From Cyclobacteriaceae bacterium (lineage in GTDB: Bacteria; Bacteroidota; Bacteroidia; Cytophagales; Cyclobacteriaceae), in the NCBI GenBank assembly GCA_022842845.1, contig JALHOT010000027.1, forward strand, positions 1 to 39,945: a stretch of DNA of 39,945 nucleotides. Reading direction: 5' to 3'. Within the stretch, counting starts at the first letter, position 1, and each line of letters starts with the position of its first letter. The notes under the pieces are model-generated. The model saw only the letters and a program-made list of their open reading frames with translations. It did no database searches and was not told where the DNA came from. A program made the position numbers and the translations under genes. This document shows, one piece after another, positions 8,075 to 17,321 of this stretch.

Positions 8075-9165
8075 ACTGTTATTTCAACCTTTTTTGTCTG
8101 CCCAAAATTAGCATTTCTAATCGCAATGTGTCTTGCTAATGTTTCCGCCAGTTCAGTAAAAGCTTTGGCGGTAACGCCATCTTTTAGCACGGCAGGCAAG
8201 CCACTGTCTCCACTTTCGCGAATGCTTTGCACTAGGGGAATTTGTCCAAGCAAAGGAACATCAAATTTCTGCGCTAAGTTCGCCCCACCGTCTTTGCCAA
8301 AGATATAATACTTGTTATCGGGTAATTCGTCCGGAGTAAAGTAAGCCATATTCTCTACGACCCCTAAAACAGGCACATTAATTTGAGGTTGCTTAAACAT
8401 GGCGAGCCCTTTTTGTGCATCGGCCAAAGCTACTTTTTGTGGGGTAGTAACAATAATGGCTCCCGTTACAGGCACAGTCTGGACCAAGGTCAGGTGAATA
8501 TCGCTTGTGCCTGGGGGCAGGTCAATAAGCAAATAGTCCAATTCGCCCCAATCGGCATCAGTAATGAATTGCTTCAAAGCAGAGCTGGCCATGGGGCCTC
8601 TCCATACTACGGCACTTTCCGGAGGGGTGAGGAAACCAATCGAGATGAGCTTTACGCCATACTGTTCAATGGGTTCAATGATATTTTTTCCATTGACTTG
8701 CTTCACAATAGGCTGCTCATGCTCACAGTTAAACATAACAGGCACTGAGGGCCCATAAATGTCAGCATCAATCAGACCTACCTTAGCACCCGCTTTGGCA
8801 AGGGCCACTGCCAGATTAGAGGTAACGGTAGATTTTCCTACCCCCCCTTTACCAGAAGCAACGGCAATTATATTCTTAACCCCTGGTAAAAGGGGAGCAT
8901 TATCGCGAAGACTGGTAACAGAAGAAGTCATGTTAATGGCAATTTCAACAGCCTTGCCCACTACCTTTTCTACGGCTTCGCGGCAATCTTTTTCAATTTT
9001 GCCTTTTAGGGGGCAGGCAGGGGTAGTCAACACTACCGTAAAGGCTACTTTTCCCTCGGTAATAACAATATCTTTAATCATGCCCAGGCTTACCAGATCC
9101 CGCTGAATATCAGGATCATTAACGGTAGATAAGGCTTTGCGAATGTCTGCTTCTGTAAAATTCAT
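8071..9165 (-). CDS. mrp: Mrp/ApbC/NBP35-type P-loop ATPase for Fe-S cluster transfer
   Basis: 364 residues. The N-terminal ~85 residues are a MIP18/DUF59 domain (NDPDIQRDLVSLGMI and TTPACPL with C51). The C-terminal part is a deviant Walker ATPase: SGKGGVGKS at 104-112, DADIYGPS near 134, and DLPPGTSD near 215. The region 271-290, ENMAYF then TPDELPDNKYYIFG, is where most ApbC/NBP35 proteins have a cluster-binding CxxC; here there are no cysteines, and the whole protein has only three (C51, C61, C147). It therefore probably cannot hold a cluster by the usual dimer-bridging CxxC and may rely on the coupled Nfu protein downstream. Divergent from dnaG. Confidence 0.93.
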   Translation of the reverse strand: MNFTEADIRKALSTVNDPDIQRDLVSLGMIKDIVITEGKVAFTVVLTTPACPLKGKIEKDCREAVEKVVGKAVEIAINMTSSVTSLRDNAPLLPGVKNIIAVASGKGGVGKSTVTSNLAVALAKAGAKVGLIDADIYGPSVPVMFNCEHEQPIVKQVNGKNIIEPIEQYGVKLISIGFLTPPESAVVWRGPMASSALKQFITDADWGELDYLLIDLPPGTSDIHLTLVQTVPVTGAIIVTTPQKVALADAQKGLAMFKQPQINVPVLGVVENMAYFTPDELPDNKYYIFGKDGGANLAQKFDVPLLGQIPLVQSIRESGDSGLPAVLKDGVTAKAFTELAETLARHIAIRNANFGQTKKVEITV

Positions 9166-9179
9166 GGTGCAAATTAGGT

Positions 9180-9215
9180 TTGGAACTTGGAAGTTGGAAA
9201 CTGGAAGTGGGAAAT
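9180..9215 (+). repeat. Short degenerate TTGGAA-type tandem repeat between mrp and dnaG
   Basis: The 36 bases contain five GGAA cores spaced 7-9 bases apart (GGAACTT, GGAAGTT, GGAAACT, GGAAGTG, GGAAATT). It is read through by an open frame extending dnaG upstream, but the composition and low complexity argue that it is noncoding. No function is evident. Confidence 0.5.
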
Positions 9216-9271
9216 TCAGATCTATTTCAATTTTCGATTGTTTTATCTCTATCCTCTAGCATCCAAATCGG

Positions 9272-9279
9272 TATCTTAG
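9272..9279 (+). promoter_or_regulatory. Candidate -7 box for dnaG (TATCTTAG)
   Basis: TATCTTAG lies 11 bases before the ATG at 9291, identical to the ddl box. A transcript starting just after it would have a leader of only a few bases. It supports the start at 9291 over the in-frame start at 9180. Confidence 0.4.
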
Positions 9280-9290
9280 CCCCTCGATTT

Positions 9291-11204
9291 ATGATTAGCC
9301 GCGAAACGATAGACGAGATTAAGAACCGCATGGACATTGTGGATGTCATCAGCGACTTTATCACGCTAAAACGCTCCGGGCAAAATTACAAGGCGCTTAG
9401 TCCTTTTAACAACGAAAAGACGCCTTCGTTCTACGTTGTGCCCTCAAAAGGCATTTTTAAAGATTTTAGTAGCGGTAAAGGTGGTGATGCCATCACTTTT
9501 GTGATGGAGCATGAGGGCATGAGCTATACAGAAGCGCTGAGGTACCTTGCCAAAAAGTATGGGGTTGAACTAAAGGAAACCCTTGCAGCGAAAGAGGAGC
9601 AGGAAGCCCTAAGCGCCAGGGACAGTCTTTATATCGTCATGAATTTTGCCAAAGACCATTACAAGGGTCTGCTAATGGACAATGACGAAGGCAAGAGTAT
9701 TGGCCTTAGTTATTTTAGGGAACGTGGCTTTCATGATCGCACCATCGAAAAATTCGAGCTGGGTTATGCCCTTAACGAATGGCATAATGTGGAAGAATCG
9801 GCTCTGCAAAAAGGCTACAGCATGGAGGTGCTGGAAAAATCAGGACTTGTAATCAGTAAAGAAGATGGAAAACGCTACGATCGCTTTCGGGGTAGAGTCA
9901 TCTTTCCTGTACACAACCTGGCGGGCAAAATTATTGCCTTTGGTGCCCGCATTTTAACCAAAGAAAAAGATCAGCCTAAATACATTAATTCACCAGAAAC
10001 TGAAATTTACCATAAGAGCAATGTGCTGTATGGTATGTATCAGGCGAAAAATGCCATTCGCAAAGAAGATTTCTGTTTTCTGGTGGAAGGTTACACCGAT
10101 GTCATATCCATGCATCAGGCAGGCATTGAAAATGCGGTGGCCTCATCGGGTACGGCTCTTACCGAAGAACAAATCAAATTAATCCGCAGGTTTACAGAGA
10201 ATGTAACCGTATTGTTTGATGGAGATGCAGCGGGCATCAAGGCGGCTCTGCGTGGTATTGACCTGGTGTTGAAAGGTGGCTTGAATGTACGGGTGCTTTT
10301 ATTACCGGATGGTGATGATCCTGACAGTTTTTCAAAAAAGTACAGCAGCACCGAACTAAAAGAATATTTTAAGCAAAACACGAAGGATTTTATCTCCTTT
10401 AAAATTGATCTGTATGCCGCTGATGCATCTCGCGATCCCATAAAGAAAGCCGAGGCGATTCGCGAGATTGTCACCAGTATTTCTGTAATACCGGATCCTA
10501 TTAAACGGTCTGTTTATATTCAGGAAACTAGCTCTTTGTTAAAAATCCAGGAGTCAGTTTTGCTTACTGAGTTAAATAAGATTTTAGTAGGTGAGCGAAA
10601 GAAGCAGCAGGAAAAGGTCCGGGAAGCACCAGCACCCCTTCCAGACTTTTCTCATGAATTAGCCCAAGGCAATAAGTTGGATTCGGCCAGCATGGTTCAG
10701 ATGCAGGAGCGCGAAACAATTCGCTTACTACTGAATTATGCTGATAGTGCTGTGGAGGAACAAAAGCTCATCCATTATTTGTTACAAGAAATGGATGATA
10801 CCACTTTTACCAACCCGGTGTTGGGTCAGATATTTGAAGCTTTTAAAACGATGAATGCCAAAGGGGAAGCTATTGATGAGATGTATTTTTTAGAAAATGG
10901 CTCAGCAGAAGTAAAAAAGATTGTGGCAGATCTTATGACCTCACGCTATCATACCAGCCCGCATTGGAGCGAGAAATACCACATATTTTTTCCCCACGAA
11001 CGGGAAGTAATTCATGATGTAGCGTACAGCAATGTGCTTCGCTTCAAGTTTAGGGCCATACAAAAGTTGATGGAGGAAAATCTTCAAAAGATTAAGTTGG
11101 CCACCAGTGATGCTGACCTGGATCGTTACTTGACTATACACGATCAATTAAAAAATGCGGAGAGAGAAATTGCAGAAACCTTAGGAATTGTAATTGCTAA
11201 ATAG
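9291..11204 (+). CDS. dnaG: DNA primase
   Basis: 637 residues from the ATG at 9291, where the family's usual beginning MISRETIDEI starts; the open frame reaches back to 9180 through a low-complexity repeat and is unlikely to be translated. DnaG makes RNA primers for replication. Order: N-terminal zinc-binding-like domain (1-100), TOPRIM catalytic domain with VEGYTDVISMH near 265-275 and FDGDAAG near 310, then a C-terminal helicase-binding region. The N-terminal fold pattern (SPFNNEKTPSF then KDFSSGKGG) is kept, but all four zinc ligands of canonical DnaG (C, H, C, C) are replaced by S37, N40, D58 and S61. I recall similar substitutions in other Bacteroidota DnaG, so this is probably lineage-wide rather than damage. 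It starts a co-directional run with ribBA. Confidence 0.95.
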   Translation: MISRETIDEIKNRMDIVDVISDFITLKRSGQNYKALSPFNNEKTPSFYVVPSKGIFKDFSSGKGGDAITFVMEHEGMSYTEALRYLAKKYGVELKETLAAKEEQEALSARDSLYIVMNFAKDHYKGLLMDNDEGKSIGLSYFRERGFHDRTIEKFELGYALNEWHNVEESALQKGYSMEVLEKSGLVISKEDGKRYDRFRGRVIFPVHNLAGKIIAFGARILTKEKDQPKYINSPETEIYHKSNVLYGMYQAKNAIRKEDFCFLVEGYTDVISMHQAGIENAVASSGTALTEEQIKLIRRFTENVTVLFDGDAAGIKAALRGIDLVLKGGLNVRVLLLPDGDDPDSFSKKYSSTELKEYFKQNTKDFISFKIDLYAADASRDPIKKAEAIREIVTSISVIPDPIKRSVYIQETSSLLKIQESVLLTELNKILVGERKKQQEKVREAPAPLPDFSHELAQGNKLDSASMVQMQERETIRLLLNYADSAVEEQKLIHYLLQEMDDTTFTNPVLGQIFEAFKTMNAKGEAIDEMYFLENGSAEVKKIVADLMTSRYHTSPHWSEKYHIFFPHEREVIHDVAYSNVLRFKFRAIQKLMEENLQKIKLATSDADLDRYLTIHDQLKNAEREIAETLGIVIAK

Positions 11205-11283
11205 AACACTTAATTAATAAACGGTCGGCAAGGAAGAGCTGTTTCTGATATTGAAAGCGCTGATTAGATTCGGCAACAAAATT

Positions 11284-12501
11284 ATGAGCGAAATAAAATT
11301 AAATACTATTGAAGAAGCCCTTGAAGATATCAAGCATGGCAAGGTAATTATTGTGGTTGATGATGAAGACCGTGAGAATGAAGGCGATTTCATTTGTGCG
11401 GCAGAAGCCATTACTCCTGAAATTGTAAATTTCATGGCCCGCCATGGTCGTGGCTTAATTTGCTGTTCACTCATAGAAGATCGTTGCGATGAGTTGGGAT
11501 TAGAGATGATGGTAGGTAAAAATACCGCTGCCTATGAAACAAACTTCACTGTATCAGTCGATTTAATTGGCTATGGATGTACAACTGGTATTTCTGCCCA
11601 CGATCGTTTTAAAACCATCAGGGCACTCGTTGATCCTGCCACCAAGCCTGAAGAATTAGGAAAGCCTGGCCATATTTTTCCGCTTAAAGCAAAGCGTGGT
11701 GGTGTGTTGCGCAGGGCAGGGCATACAGAAGCGTCTATGGACTTTGCCAGATTAGCCGGCTTTAAACCTGCAGGTGTATTAGTAGAAATACTGAAAGAAG
11801 ACGGCAGTATGGCACGTCTGCCTGACCTTGTGCATGTAGCGAAAGAGTTTGACATGAAGTTGGTGTCAATCAAAGATCTTATTGAATATCGATTGAAGCA
11901 TGAATCTTTAATCGAAAGGCAGATTGATGTAAACATGCCTACGACTTATGGCGATTTTAAACTAGTGGCTTACAAGCAACTTAACACCAGCGACACGCAC
12001 ATGGCCTTGATAAAAGGCGATTGGAATAAAGATGAGCCCGTACTGGTTCGTGTTCACTCTTCTTGTGTAACAGGTGATATTTTTGGCTCATGCCGTTGCG
12101 ATTGTGGTCCACAGCTGCATCGTGCCATGGAACTGGTTAATAATGAAGGTAAGGGGGTTGTCTTGTATATGAACCAAGAGGGTAGAGGCATAGGCTTACT
12201 TAATAAGCTGAGGGCTTATAAGTTACAGGAGGAAGGATTGGATACGGTGGAGGCTAACATTCAATTAGGCTTCGATATGGATGAACGTGATTACGGAGTA
12301 GGCGCACAGATTTTGCGCGATCTGGGCATTACTAAAATCAAACTGATTACAAATAACCCAAAGAAACGTGTTGGCTTGATGGGCTATGGTCTGGAAATTG
12401 TTGATAACGTTGCCATCGAGATAGCACCTAATCCACATAACGAGAAGTATCTCACTACTAAGCGAGATAAATTGGGGCATACTATTTTAGGAAAGCATTG
12501 A
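11284..12501 (+). CDS. ribBA: Bifunctional 3,4-dihydroxy-2-butanone-4-phosphate synthase / GTP cyclohydrolase II
   Basis: 405 residues from the ATG at 11284; an upstream in-frame TTG at 11251 adds 11 residues without conservation value. The two first committed steps of riboflavin synthesis are fused. The RibB half (1-~205) shows [19 protein letters not shown], and [13 protein letters not shown]. The RibA half shows the zinc motif [16 protein letters not shown] (Cys-x10-Cys-x-Cys), [11 protein letters not shown] near 300 and the C-terminal LITNNPKK. All key residues look intact, so it should make both ribulose-5-phosphate- and GTP-derived precursors. No FMN riboswitch is recognisable in the 80 bases between dnaG and this gene. 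Confidence 0.96.
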   Translation: MSEIKLNTIEEALEDIKHGKVIIVVDDEDRENEGDFICAAEAITPEIVNFMARHGRGLICCSLIEDRCDELGLEMMVGKNTAAYETNFTVSVDLIGYGCTTGISAHDRFKTIRALVDPATKPEELGKPGHIFPLKAKRGGVLRRAGHTEASMDFARLAGFKPAGVLVEILKEDGSMARLPDLVHVAKEFDMKLVSIKDLIEYRLKHESLIERQIDVNMPTTYGDFKLVAYKQLNTSDTHMALIKGDWNKDEPVLVRVHSSCVTGDIFGSCRCDCGPQLHRAMELVNNEGKGVVLYMNQEGRGIGLLNKLRAYKLQEEGLDTVEANIQLGFDMDERDYGVGAQILRDLGITKIKLITNNPKKRVGLMGYGLEIVDNVAIEIAPNPHNEKYLTTKRDKLGHTILGKH

Positions 12502-12539
12502 AAGTATAACCTATACCTCTCTATAAACGTTAAAGGATT

Positions 12540-13145
12540 GTGAAATACTTTATTCTGGTTTGCTTCTTCACGCTTGTAAATCTTGCTTCTGCATCGGCTC
12601 AGAATTGGGCTTTTGAATTATGGCATGAAGGTAAGTTAGTGCTGGAGACCGGAGATACCTTGAAGGGCCAGATAAAGTATGATTTGCAGCAAGACCTTAT
12701 TCAGTTTAAGTCAACTCAATCTACGCCAGAAGCATACACTGCCCGCAAGGTTGTATTTTTTGAAATCTTCGACAATACGGTTAGAAGATACAGACAGTTT
12801 TTTTCATTGCCCTATTCCATTAATGTGGGGTATAAAGCACCTGTTTTTTTTGAACTATTGGTGGAAGGTAATATTACCCTCTTGAGCAGAGAGGCATTGG
12901 AGTACAGAACCTTCAGCAGCCCCTATATTATTGGCGGTTCATATACGCGACTGGTATTGGTTAATAATTACTATTTGCTGGAAGAAAACGGTGATATTGA
13001 GGCCTTTGAGGTGAAGCGGTCTGACTTGCTTAACAAGATGGGAAGAAAAGCAAACACGGTTGAACAATATATGAAAGACAATCGACTAAGAGTCGATGAT
13101 AAATACGAGTTGGTTCGTATCATAAATTATTATAACACTTTATAA
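12540..13145 (+). CDS. Exported protein of unknown function
   Basis: 201 residues starting with GTG at 12540. A signal peptide (MKYFILVCFFTLVNLASASAQ) is followed by a short strand-rich domain with the phrase LETGDTLKGQIKYD, a pattern common in uncharacterised Bacteroidota periplasmic or outer-membrane proteins, and a charged, helical C-terminus. There is no lipobox Cys, T9SS domain or catalytic motif. It lies 38 bases after ribBA and 15 before surE on the same strand, so it may be part of their transcript. I do not recognise a function. Confidence 0.75.
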   Translation: MKYFILVCFFTLVNLASASAQNWAFELWHEGKLVLETGDTLKGQIKYDLQQDLIQFKSTQSTPEAYTARKVVFFEIFDNTVRRYRQFFSLPYSINVGYKAPVFFELLVEGNITLLSREALEYRTFSSPYIIGGSYTRLVLVNNYYLLEENGDIEAFEVKRSDLLNKMGRKANTVEQYMKDNRLRVDDKYELVRIINYYNTL

Positions 13146-13160
13146 AAATATTTTTTCGCA

Positions 13161-13937
13161 ATGAAGAAGCCCTTGATATTAGTCTCCAACGATGATGGTA
13201 TTACTTCTAAAGGCATTCGCACTTTGGTCAATGTAATGAAAACGATTGGTGATGTCGTTGTAGTGGCACCAGATGGACCACAATCAGGCATGGGGCATGC
13301 CATTACAGTAGGTGAAACACTGCGTCTGGAACAGTCTACAATTTTTGAAGGTGTTCGGTCCTGGGAATGTTCAGGCACGCCCGCTGACTGTGTAAAAATG
13401 GCAAGGCATTATGTGCTACGTGGTGAGCGTGAACCAGATATTGTGGTGAGTGGCATTAATCATGGTAGTAATACCTCTATCAGTGTTTTATACTCTGGAA
13501 CAATGTCAGCAGCCATAGAAGGTGCGATAGAAGGTACCCCTGCCATTGGTTTTTCTCTGTGCGATTATGGGCACGATGCAGACTTTAGCCATACGGAAGA
13601 GTATATCCGAAAGATTACACTACAAGTTTTGGAAAAAGGCTTACCAAAGGGTGTAGCCCTCAACGTAAATTTTCCACCTAAGCGAAACGAAAATATTAAA
13701 GGTATTCGTGTTTGCCGACAGGCCAATGCTAAGTGGGTGGAAGAATTTGACGAGCGCAGAGATCCGAATGGAAGACGCTACTTTTGGATGGCTGGTAATT
13801 TCGTAAACTTTGATAAGGGTGAAGACAATGATGAGTGGGCTATTGCCAATAATTATATTTCAGTAGTGCCTTGTCAGTTTGACTTAACAGCGCATGCTGC
13901 TATTTCGGTTCTGAACGAAGATTGGAGTATTTTGTAA
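13161..13937 (+). CDS. surE: 5'/3'-nucleotidase SurE
   Basis: 258 residues. SurE removes the phosphate from nucleoside monophosphates in the cytoplasm, with a divalent metal. The N-terminal metal site VSNDDGITSKG (D11-D12 region), the PDGPQSGMGHAIT segment carrying the conserved Ser, CSGTPADCVK, and SGINHGSNTS with the metal-binding Asn are all present. The C-terminal dimerisation segment contains the usual NYISVVPCQFDLTAH. Length is normal for the family. Its stop codon is one base from the stop of the convergent priA, with no visible terminator between them. Confidence 0.96.
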   Translation: MKKPLILVSNDDGITSKGIRTLVNVMKTIGDVVVVAPDGPQSGMGHAITVGETLRLEQSTIFEGVRSWECSGTPADCVKMARHYVLRGEREPDIVVSGINHGSNTSISVLYSGTMSAAIEGAIEGTPAIGFSLCDYGHDADFSHTEEYIRKITLQVLEKGLPKGVALNVNFPPKRNENIKGIRVCRQANAKWVEEFDERRDPNGRRYFWMAGNFVNFDKGEDNDEWAIANNYISVVPCQFDLTAHAAISVLNEDWSIL

Positions 13938-13938
13938 A

Positions 13939-16431
13939 TCAGGCTGGATCCACATCCACAATAAATCTCACGGCTCTGTATTCTTTCTGACGTTGCAGTT
14001 TGTCTATTTCGGAAAGTAGTGTCTTTTTGATTGATCCTAATTGTTGGTTGCCCCTCGCTACTTTTACCAAAATACTCATCAGGTATTGATTTCTGATTTT
14101 CGAAATCATAGGTTCACCAGGGCCAAGCACCATCACTTCATTGATGGAATTTCTGATAGCATTGGATAAAACTGATGCTGCGTTTGCGCATACTTTCTTA
14201 TCAATATGCTTTATGGTTAGTTCAATGAGCCGGGCATAGGGAGGATAGCTGTGCTGATGTCTCTCTTGTAACTCAGCTTTATAAAAGCCGGTATAGTCGT
14301 GATTAAGTATAAAGTTTAGAATGGGGTGATCGGGCTGCATTGTTTGAATCACGACTTCACCTGTCTTCTGTCTTCTGCCGGCCCTGCCACTTACTTGGGT
14401 AATAAGCTGAAAGGCGCGCTCATAAGATCTGAAGTCAGGAAAGTGTAACATGCGATCCGCATTGAAAATACCAACGAGGTTTACCTTATCAAAATCAAGT
14501 CCTTTCGTAAGCATTTGAGTGCCCACCAAAATATCTGTTTCACCTTTCTCAAATTGCTCAATAATATTTTCATAACTAGTCTTCGTTCTAGTTGTATCAA
14601 GATCCATTCTTTGGACAGAAGCCTCCGGGAAATGTAGGTTGAGTTCTTCTTCCAGCTTTTCCGTTCCGTAGCCTAATGTTTTTATTCGTGTCGAACTGCA
14701 GGTTGGGCATTGTGAAGGCATTGATTCTTTATATCCGCAATAGTGACAGATAAGTGAATTTCTGTACTGATGATAGGTAAGACTTACTGCGCAGTTAACA
14801 CATTTCGGGATCCAGTGACAGTCTTCGCAACTTATACTAGGTGAATAGCCTCTTCTGTTCTGAAAAATAATTACTTGCTCTTTGGCTTGTAAGGCACTCT
14901 CCATTTTTTTGATGAGCAGACTTGAGAATTCTCCTTTATTCGTTTTACGTTGTTGTTCTTCCTGAAGATTACTTATCAAAATAGTTGGGAGCTGTGCTTC
15001 CGCGTATCGCTTAGCAAGTTTTACAAGGCCATATTTATTTTGCTCTGCTTGAAAATAACTTTCAATACTTGGTGTAGCTGAACCTAGTAGTACTTTCGCG
15101 TGGTGTAAGTGTGCCAGGTATATGCCGCTATCGCGCGCATGGTAACGGGGAGCAGGTTCATGTTGTTTGTAAGAAGGATCATGTTCCTCATCAACAATGA
15201 TGAGACCCAGATTTTCAAAGGGCAAAAAAATAGATGAGCGAACACCAATAATAAATTTGAAAGTGCCATTGAGAATATTCTTCCACACTTCAACCCTTTC
15301 ATTATCTGTAAACCTGGAGTGATAGACGCCCATGGTTTTACCGAATACTTTTTTTAAGCGCTGTACTATCTGAGTGGTAAGGGCAATTTCGGGTAATAGA
15401 AGTAATACCTGCGATTCGTTGGCCAATGCCTTCCTTATCAACTGAATGTATACTTCGGTTTTGCCGCTCCCGGTAATGCCGTGCAGCAATACAGTAGACT
15501 GCTGTTCAAAAGTCTGGAGAATTTTTTTTTCCGCTTCTTGTTGTTCTTCGCTTAATGTAATGGAATATTCTTCTTTCAGATTAGCGTCTTCAAAACGAGA
15601 AATGATTAACTCAAACTCTTCGAGAACTTTGTTTTTAACCAGTGTATTGAGTGAGGATTCAGAAAGGCCCTCTTCTAATAAAATCGTTTTGGCGATGCCG
15701 TGTTTATTGGTTTGACTTTCTTTTAAAACAGGAATCAATTGGAGATATTTTAGAATCACCTCTTCTTGCTTGGGTTTTGAGGCAAGGGCTTCGAATAATT
15801 CTTGAAGTTGATGATGGTTTGTAAAAGCCTCCGTTAATCTGATTCGCTTTTCAACCTTAGGTTTGTATTTGTCCTTAATTTCTTCAAATATGATAATGGC
15901 TTCTTTTCGTGTAAGCGATTTGAGTATGCTATAAAGTTGTTTTACCCCTAATAATTTCGCTATAGCCGAGTAAGTAAGTGGCTCTTGCGCTAAACGATTT
16001 AACAGGATTTCTTCCTTTTCTGAGAATTCAAATGTTGTCTCTGTCCAATCGAAAGATGGGTGAAGCTGTACCATGCTTTCGCTCGATAACTTAAGACCAG
16101 CCGGCATGGCGGCATTGAGCACTTCGCCAGGTGTGCAACAGTAGTAATCTGCCAGCCATTGAAAAAAATGGAATTGAAGATTTGAGATGACAGGGAGTTC
16201 ATCTAATAACTCGAGCAGGTATTTAGCTTCGTATTCTTTGGGCGGATTGGTATGAACTTCACGTATAACACCGGTGAGTACTTTACGTTCCCCAAACTGA
16301 ACGATGGCCCGCTGGCCAACTCTTATTTGATCCCTGTATTCATTAGGTACCCTGTAAGTAAATAGCTTCGGTATAGGAACCGGTAAAAGAAGCTCAGCAA
16401 ATAGTGTGTCAGATGATTCAAATAGTGACAA
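13939..16431 (-). CDS. priA: Primosomal protein N', replication-restart helicase
   Basis: 830 residues, a little longer than E. coli PriA (732). It reloads the replisome at stalled forks. Order: N-terminal 3'-DNA-binding domain (1-~105), winged-helix region, helicase lobe 1 with Walker A GITGSGKTEVY near 318-328 and DEEH near 412, the aromatic-rich loop HDPSYKQHEPAPRYHARD, a zinc-binding insertion with eight Cys in four CxxC-type pairs (about 534-577), and lobe 2 with GTQMLTKGLDF and QVSGRAGRR. All helicase motifs and zinc Cys look intact, in contrast to DnaG in this window. The extra length lies mainly in the region before lobe 1. The esterase gene downstream-upstream on the same strand ends 11 bases before this gene's start. 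Confidence 0.96.
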   Translation of the reverse strand: MSLFESSDTLFAELLLPVPIPKLFTYRVPNEYRDQIRVGQRAIVQFGERKVLTGVIREVHTNPPKEYEAKYLLELLDELPVISNLQFHFFQWLADYYCCTPGEVLNAAMPAGLKLSSESMVQLHPSFDWTETTFEFSEKEEILLNRLAQEPLTYSAIAKLLGVKQLYSILKSLTRKEAIIIFEEIKDKYKPKVEKRIRLTEAFTNHHQLQELFEALASKPKQEEVILKYLQLIPVLKESQTNKHGIAKTILLEEGLSESSLNTLVKNKVLEEFELIISRFEDANLKEEYSITLSEEQQEAEKKILQTFEQQSTVLLHGITGSGKTEVYIQLIRKALANESQVLLLLPEIALTTQIVQRLKKVFGKTMGVYHSRFTDNERVEVWKNILNGTFKFIIGVRSSIFLPFENLGLIIVDEEHDPSYKQHEPAPRYHARDSGIYLAHLHHAKVLLGSATPSIESYFQAEQNKYGLVKLAKRYAEAQLPTILISNLQEEQQRKTNKGEFSSLLIKKMESALQAKEQVIIFQNRRGYSPSISCEDCHWIPKCVNCAVSLTYHQYRNSLICHYCGYKESMPSQCPTCSSTRIKTLGYGTEKLEEELNLHFPEASVQRMDLDTTRTKTSYENIIEQFEKGETDILVGTQMLTKGLDFDKVNLVGIFNADRMLHFPDFRSYERAFQLITQVSGRAGRRQKTGEVVIQTMQPDHPILNFILNHDYTGFYKAELQERHQHSYPPYARLIELTIKHIDKKVCANAASVLSNAIRNSINEVMVLGPGEPMISKIRNQYLMSILVKVARGNQQLGSIKKTLLSEIDKLQRQKEYRAVRFIVDVDPA

Positions 16432-16442
16432 GAGGTACGTGT

Positions 16443-17321
16443 CTAGTGCTTCAACAGAAACTTGGCTGGTGTATCAAAACGTTTTCTCCAGTCCGCCTCG
16501 TGGTGATCAGCCCCATCAAATTTTTTGGTAATCCAGTGTTCCTTTGGATAACCCCTTTCTTCCATAATTTGATCAACTACCTTTTGATGTTTTTCATACA
16601 AAGCATCTAAGCCAGCTGTTCCGTAATCAAAGTAAATGTAGGTATGATTAAACTTGGGCAAATGTTCTTTAACATACTTCTCTAATACCATAGGTACCTC
16701 TGTCTGTCTGAGGTCAAGCGTTCCAATCCAATGGGTCGATAAACAGGCCACTTTACTGAACACCTGTGGATACTCTAATACAGCATACAGGGAGATAAGC
16801 CCCCCCATACTAGAGCCAGCCATGTAGGTGTGGTCACGATCAGCTTTAGTGTGATAGGTTTTATCAATGTAGGGCTTTAACTCTGTAACAATAAATTTTA
16901 AGTATTCATCTGAAAGCGGTGCACCTGATACATGGGTGAATTTTTGCTTAGCTTCTTCAGATAAAAAAGGAAAAGCCTTCGCTGGGAAATATTCTGCGTA
17001 ACGTTTACCAGAATTCCAAATCCCTACAACAATGCACTCTTTAATTTCTTTTTTGTGCATTAAGCCGTGAAGTGTCTCATCAACACCCCACTCTTGTCCG
17101 TTAAAGGACGATGATGCTTGAAAAAGATTTTGACCATCGTGCATATATAATACTGGGTATTTTGTTTTTGGATCGGCACCATAGCCATCTGGCAACCAAA
17201 TGTCGATATGCCTGGTGCTGACGTGTTGTGATTTAAAATCCTCTATACGCTCTAATCGGCCGTGGCTTACCTGGGCAAATGTTGACAGGCTGAGAAGACA
17301 GAGTAAAAGAGTTGTTTTCAT
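16443..17321 (-). CDS. Exported alpha/beta-hydrolase, esterase-D family
   Basis: 292 residues with a short signal peptide ([17 protein letters not shown]). The fold matches the putative esterase family (PF00756 type, Fes/IroE/esterase D): [25 protein letters not shown], the nucleophile elbow GSSMGG near 170, and a C-terminal His in [11 protein letters not shown]. It would hydrolyse an ester in the periplasm; the substrate (acyl ester, feruloyl or siderophore) cannot be read from the sequence. The start overlaps the stop of the DUF255 gene by 4 bases (ATGA), so the two are translated together. Confidence 0.9.
   Translation of the reverse strand: MKTTLLLCLLSLSTFAQVSHGRLERIEDFKSQHVSTRHIDIWLPDGYGADPKTKYPVLYMHDGQNLFQASSSFNGQEWGVDETLHGLMHKKEIKECIVVGIWNSGKRYAEYFPAKAFPFLSEEAKQKFTHVSGAPLSDEYLKFIVTELKPYIDKTYHTKADRDHTYMAGSSMGGLISLYAVLEYPQVFSKVACLSTHWIGTLDLRQTEVPMVLEKYVKEHLPKFNHTYIYFDYGTAGLDALYEKHQKVVDQIMEERGYPKEHWITKKFDGADHHEADWRKRFDTPAKFLLKH

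Noticed and set aside
8759-9106. 115-residue plus-strand frame opposite mrp
   Set aside because: It is the antisense of the well-supported Mrp coding sequence and has no independent signals.
10115-10474. 119-residue minus-strand frame inside dnaG
   Set aside because: Antisense of the TOPRIM region of DnaG; no start signals or family pattern.
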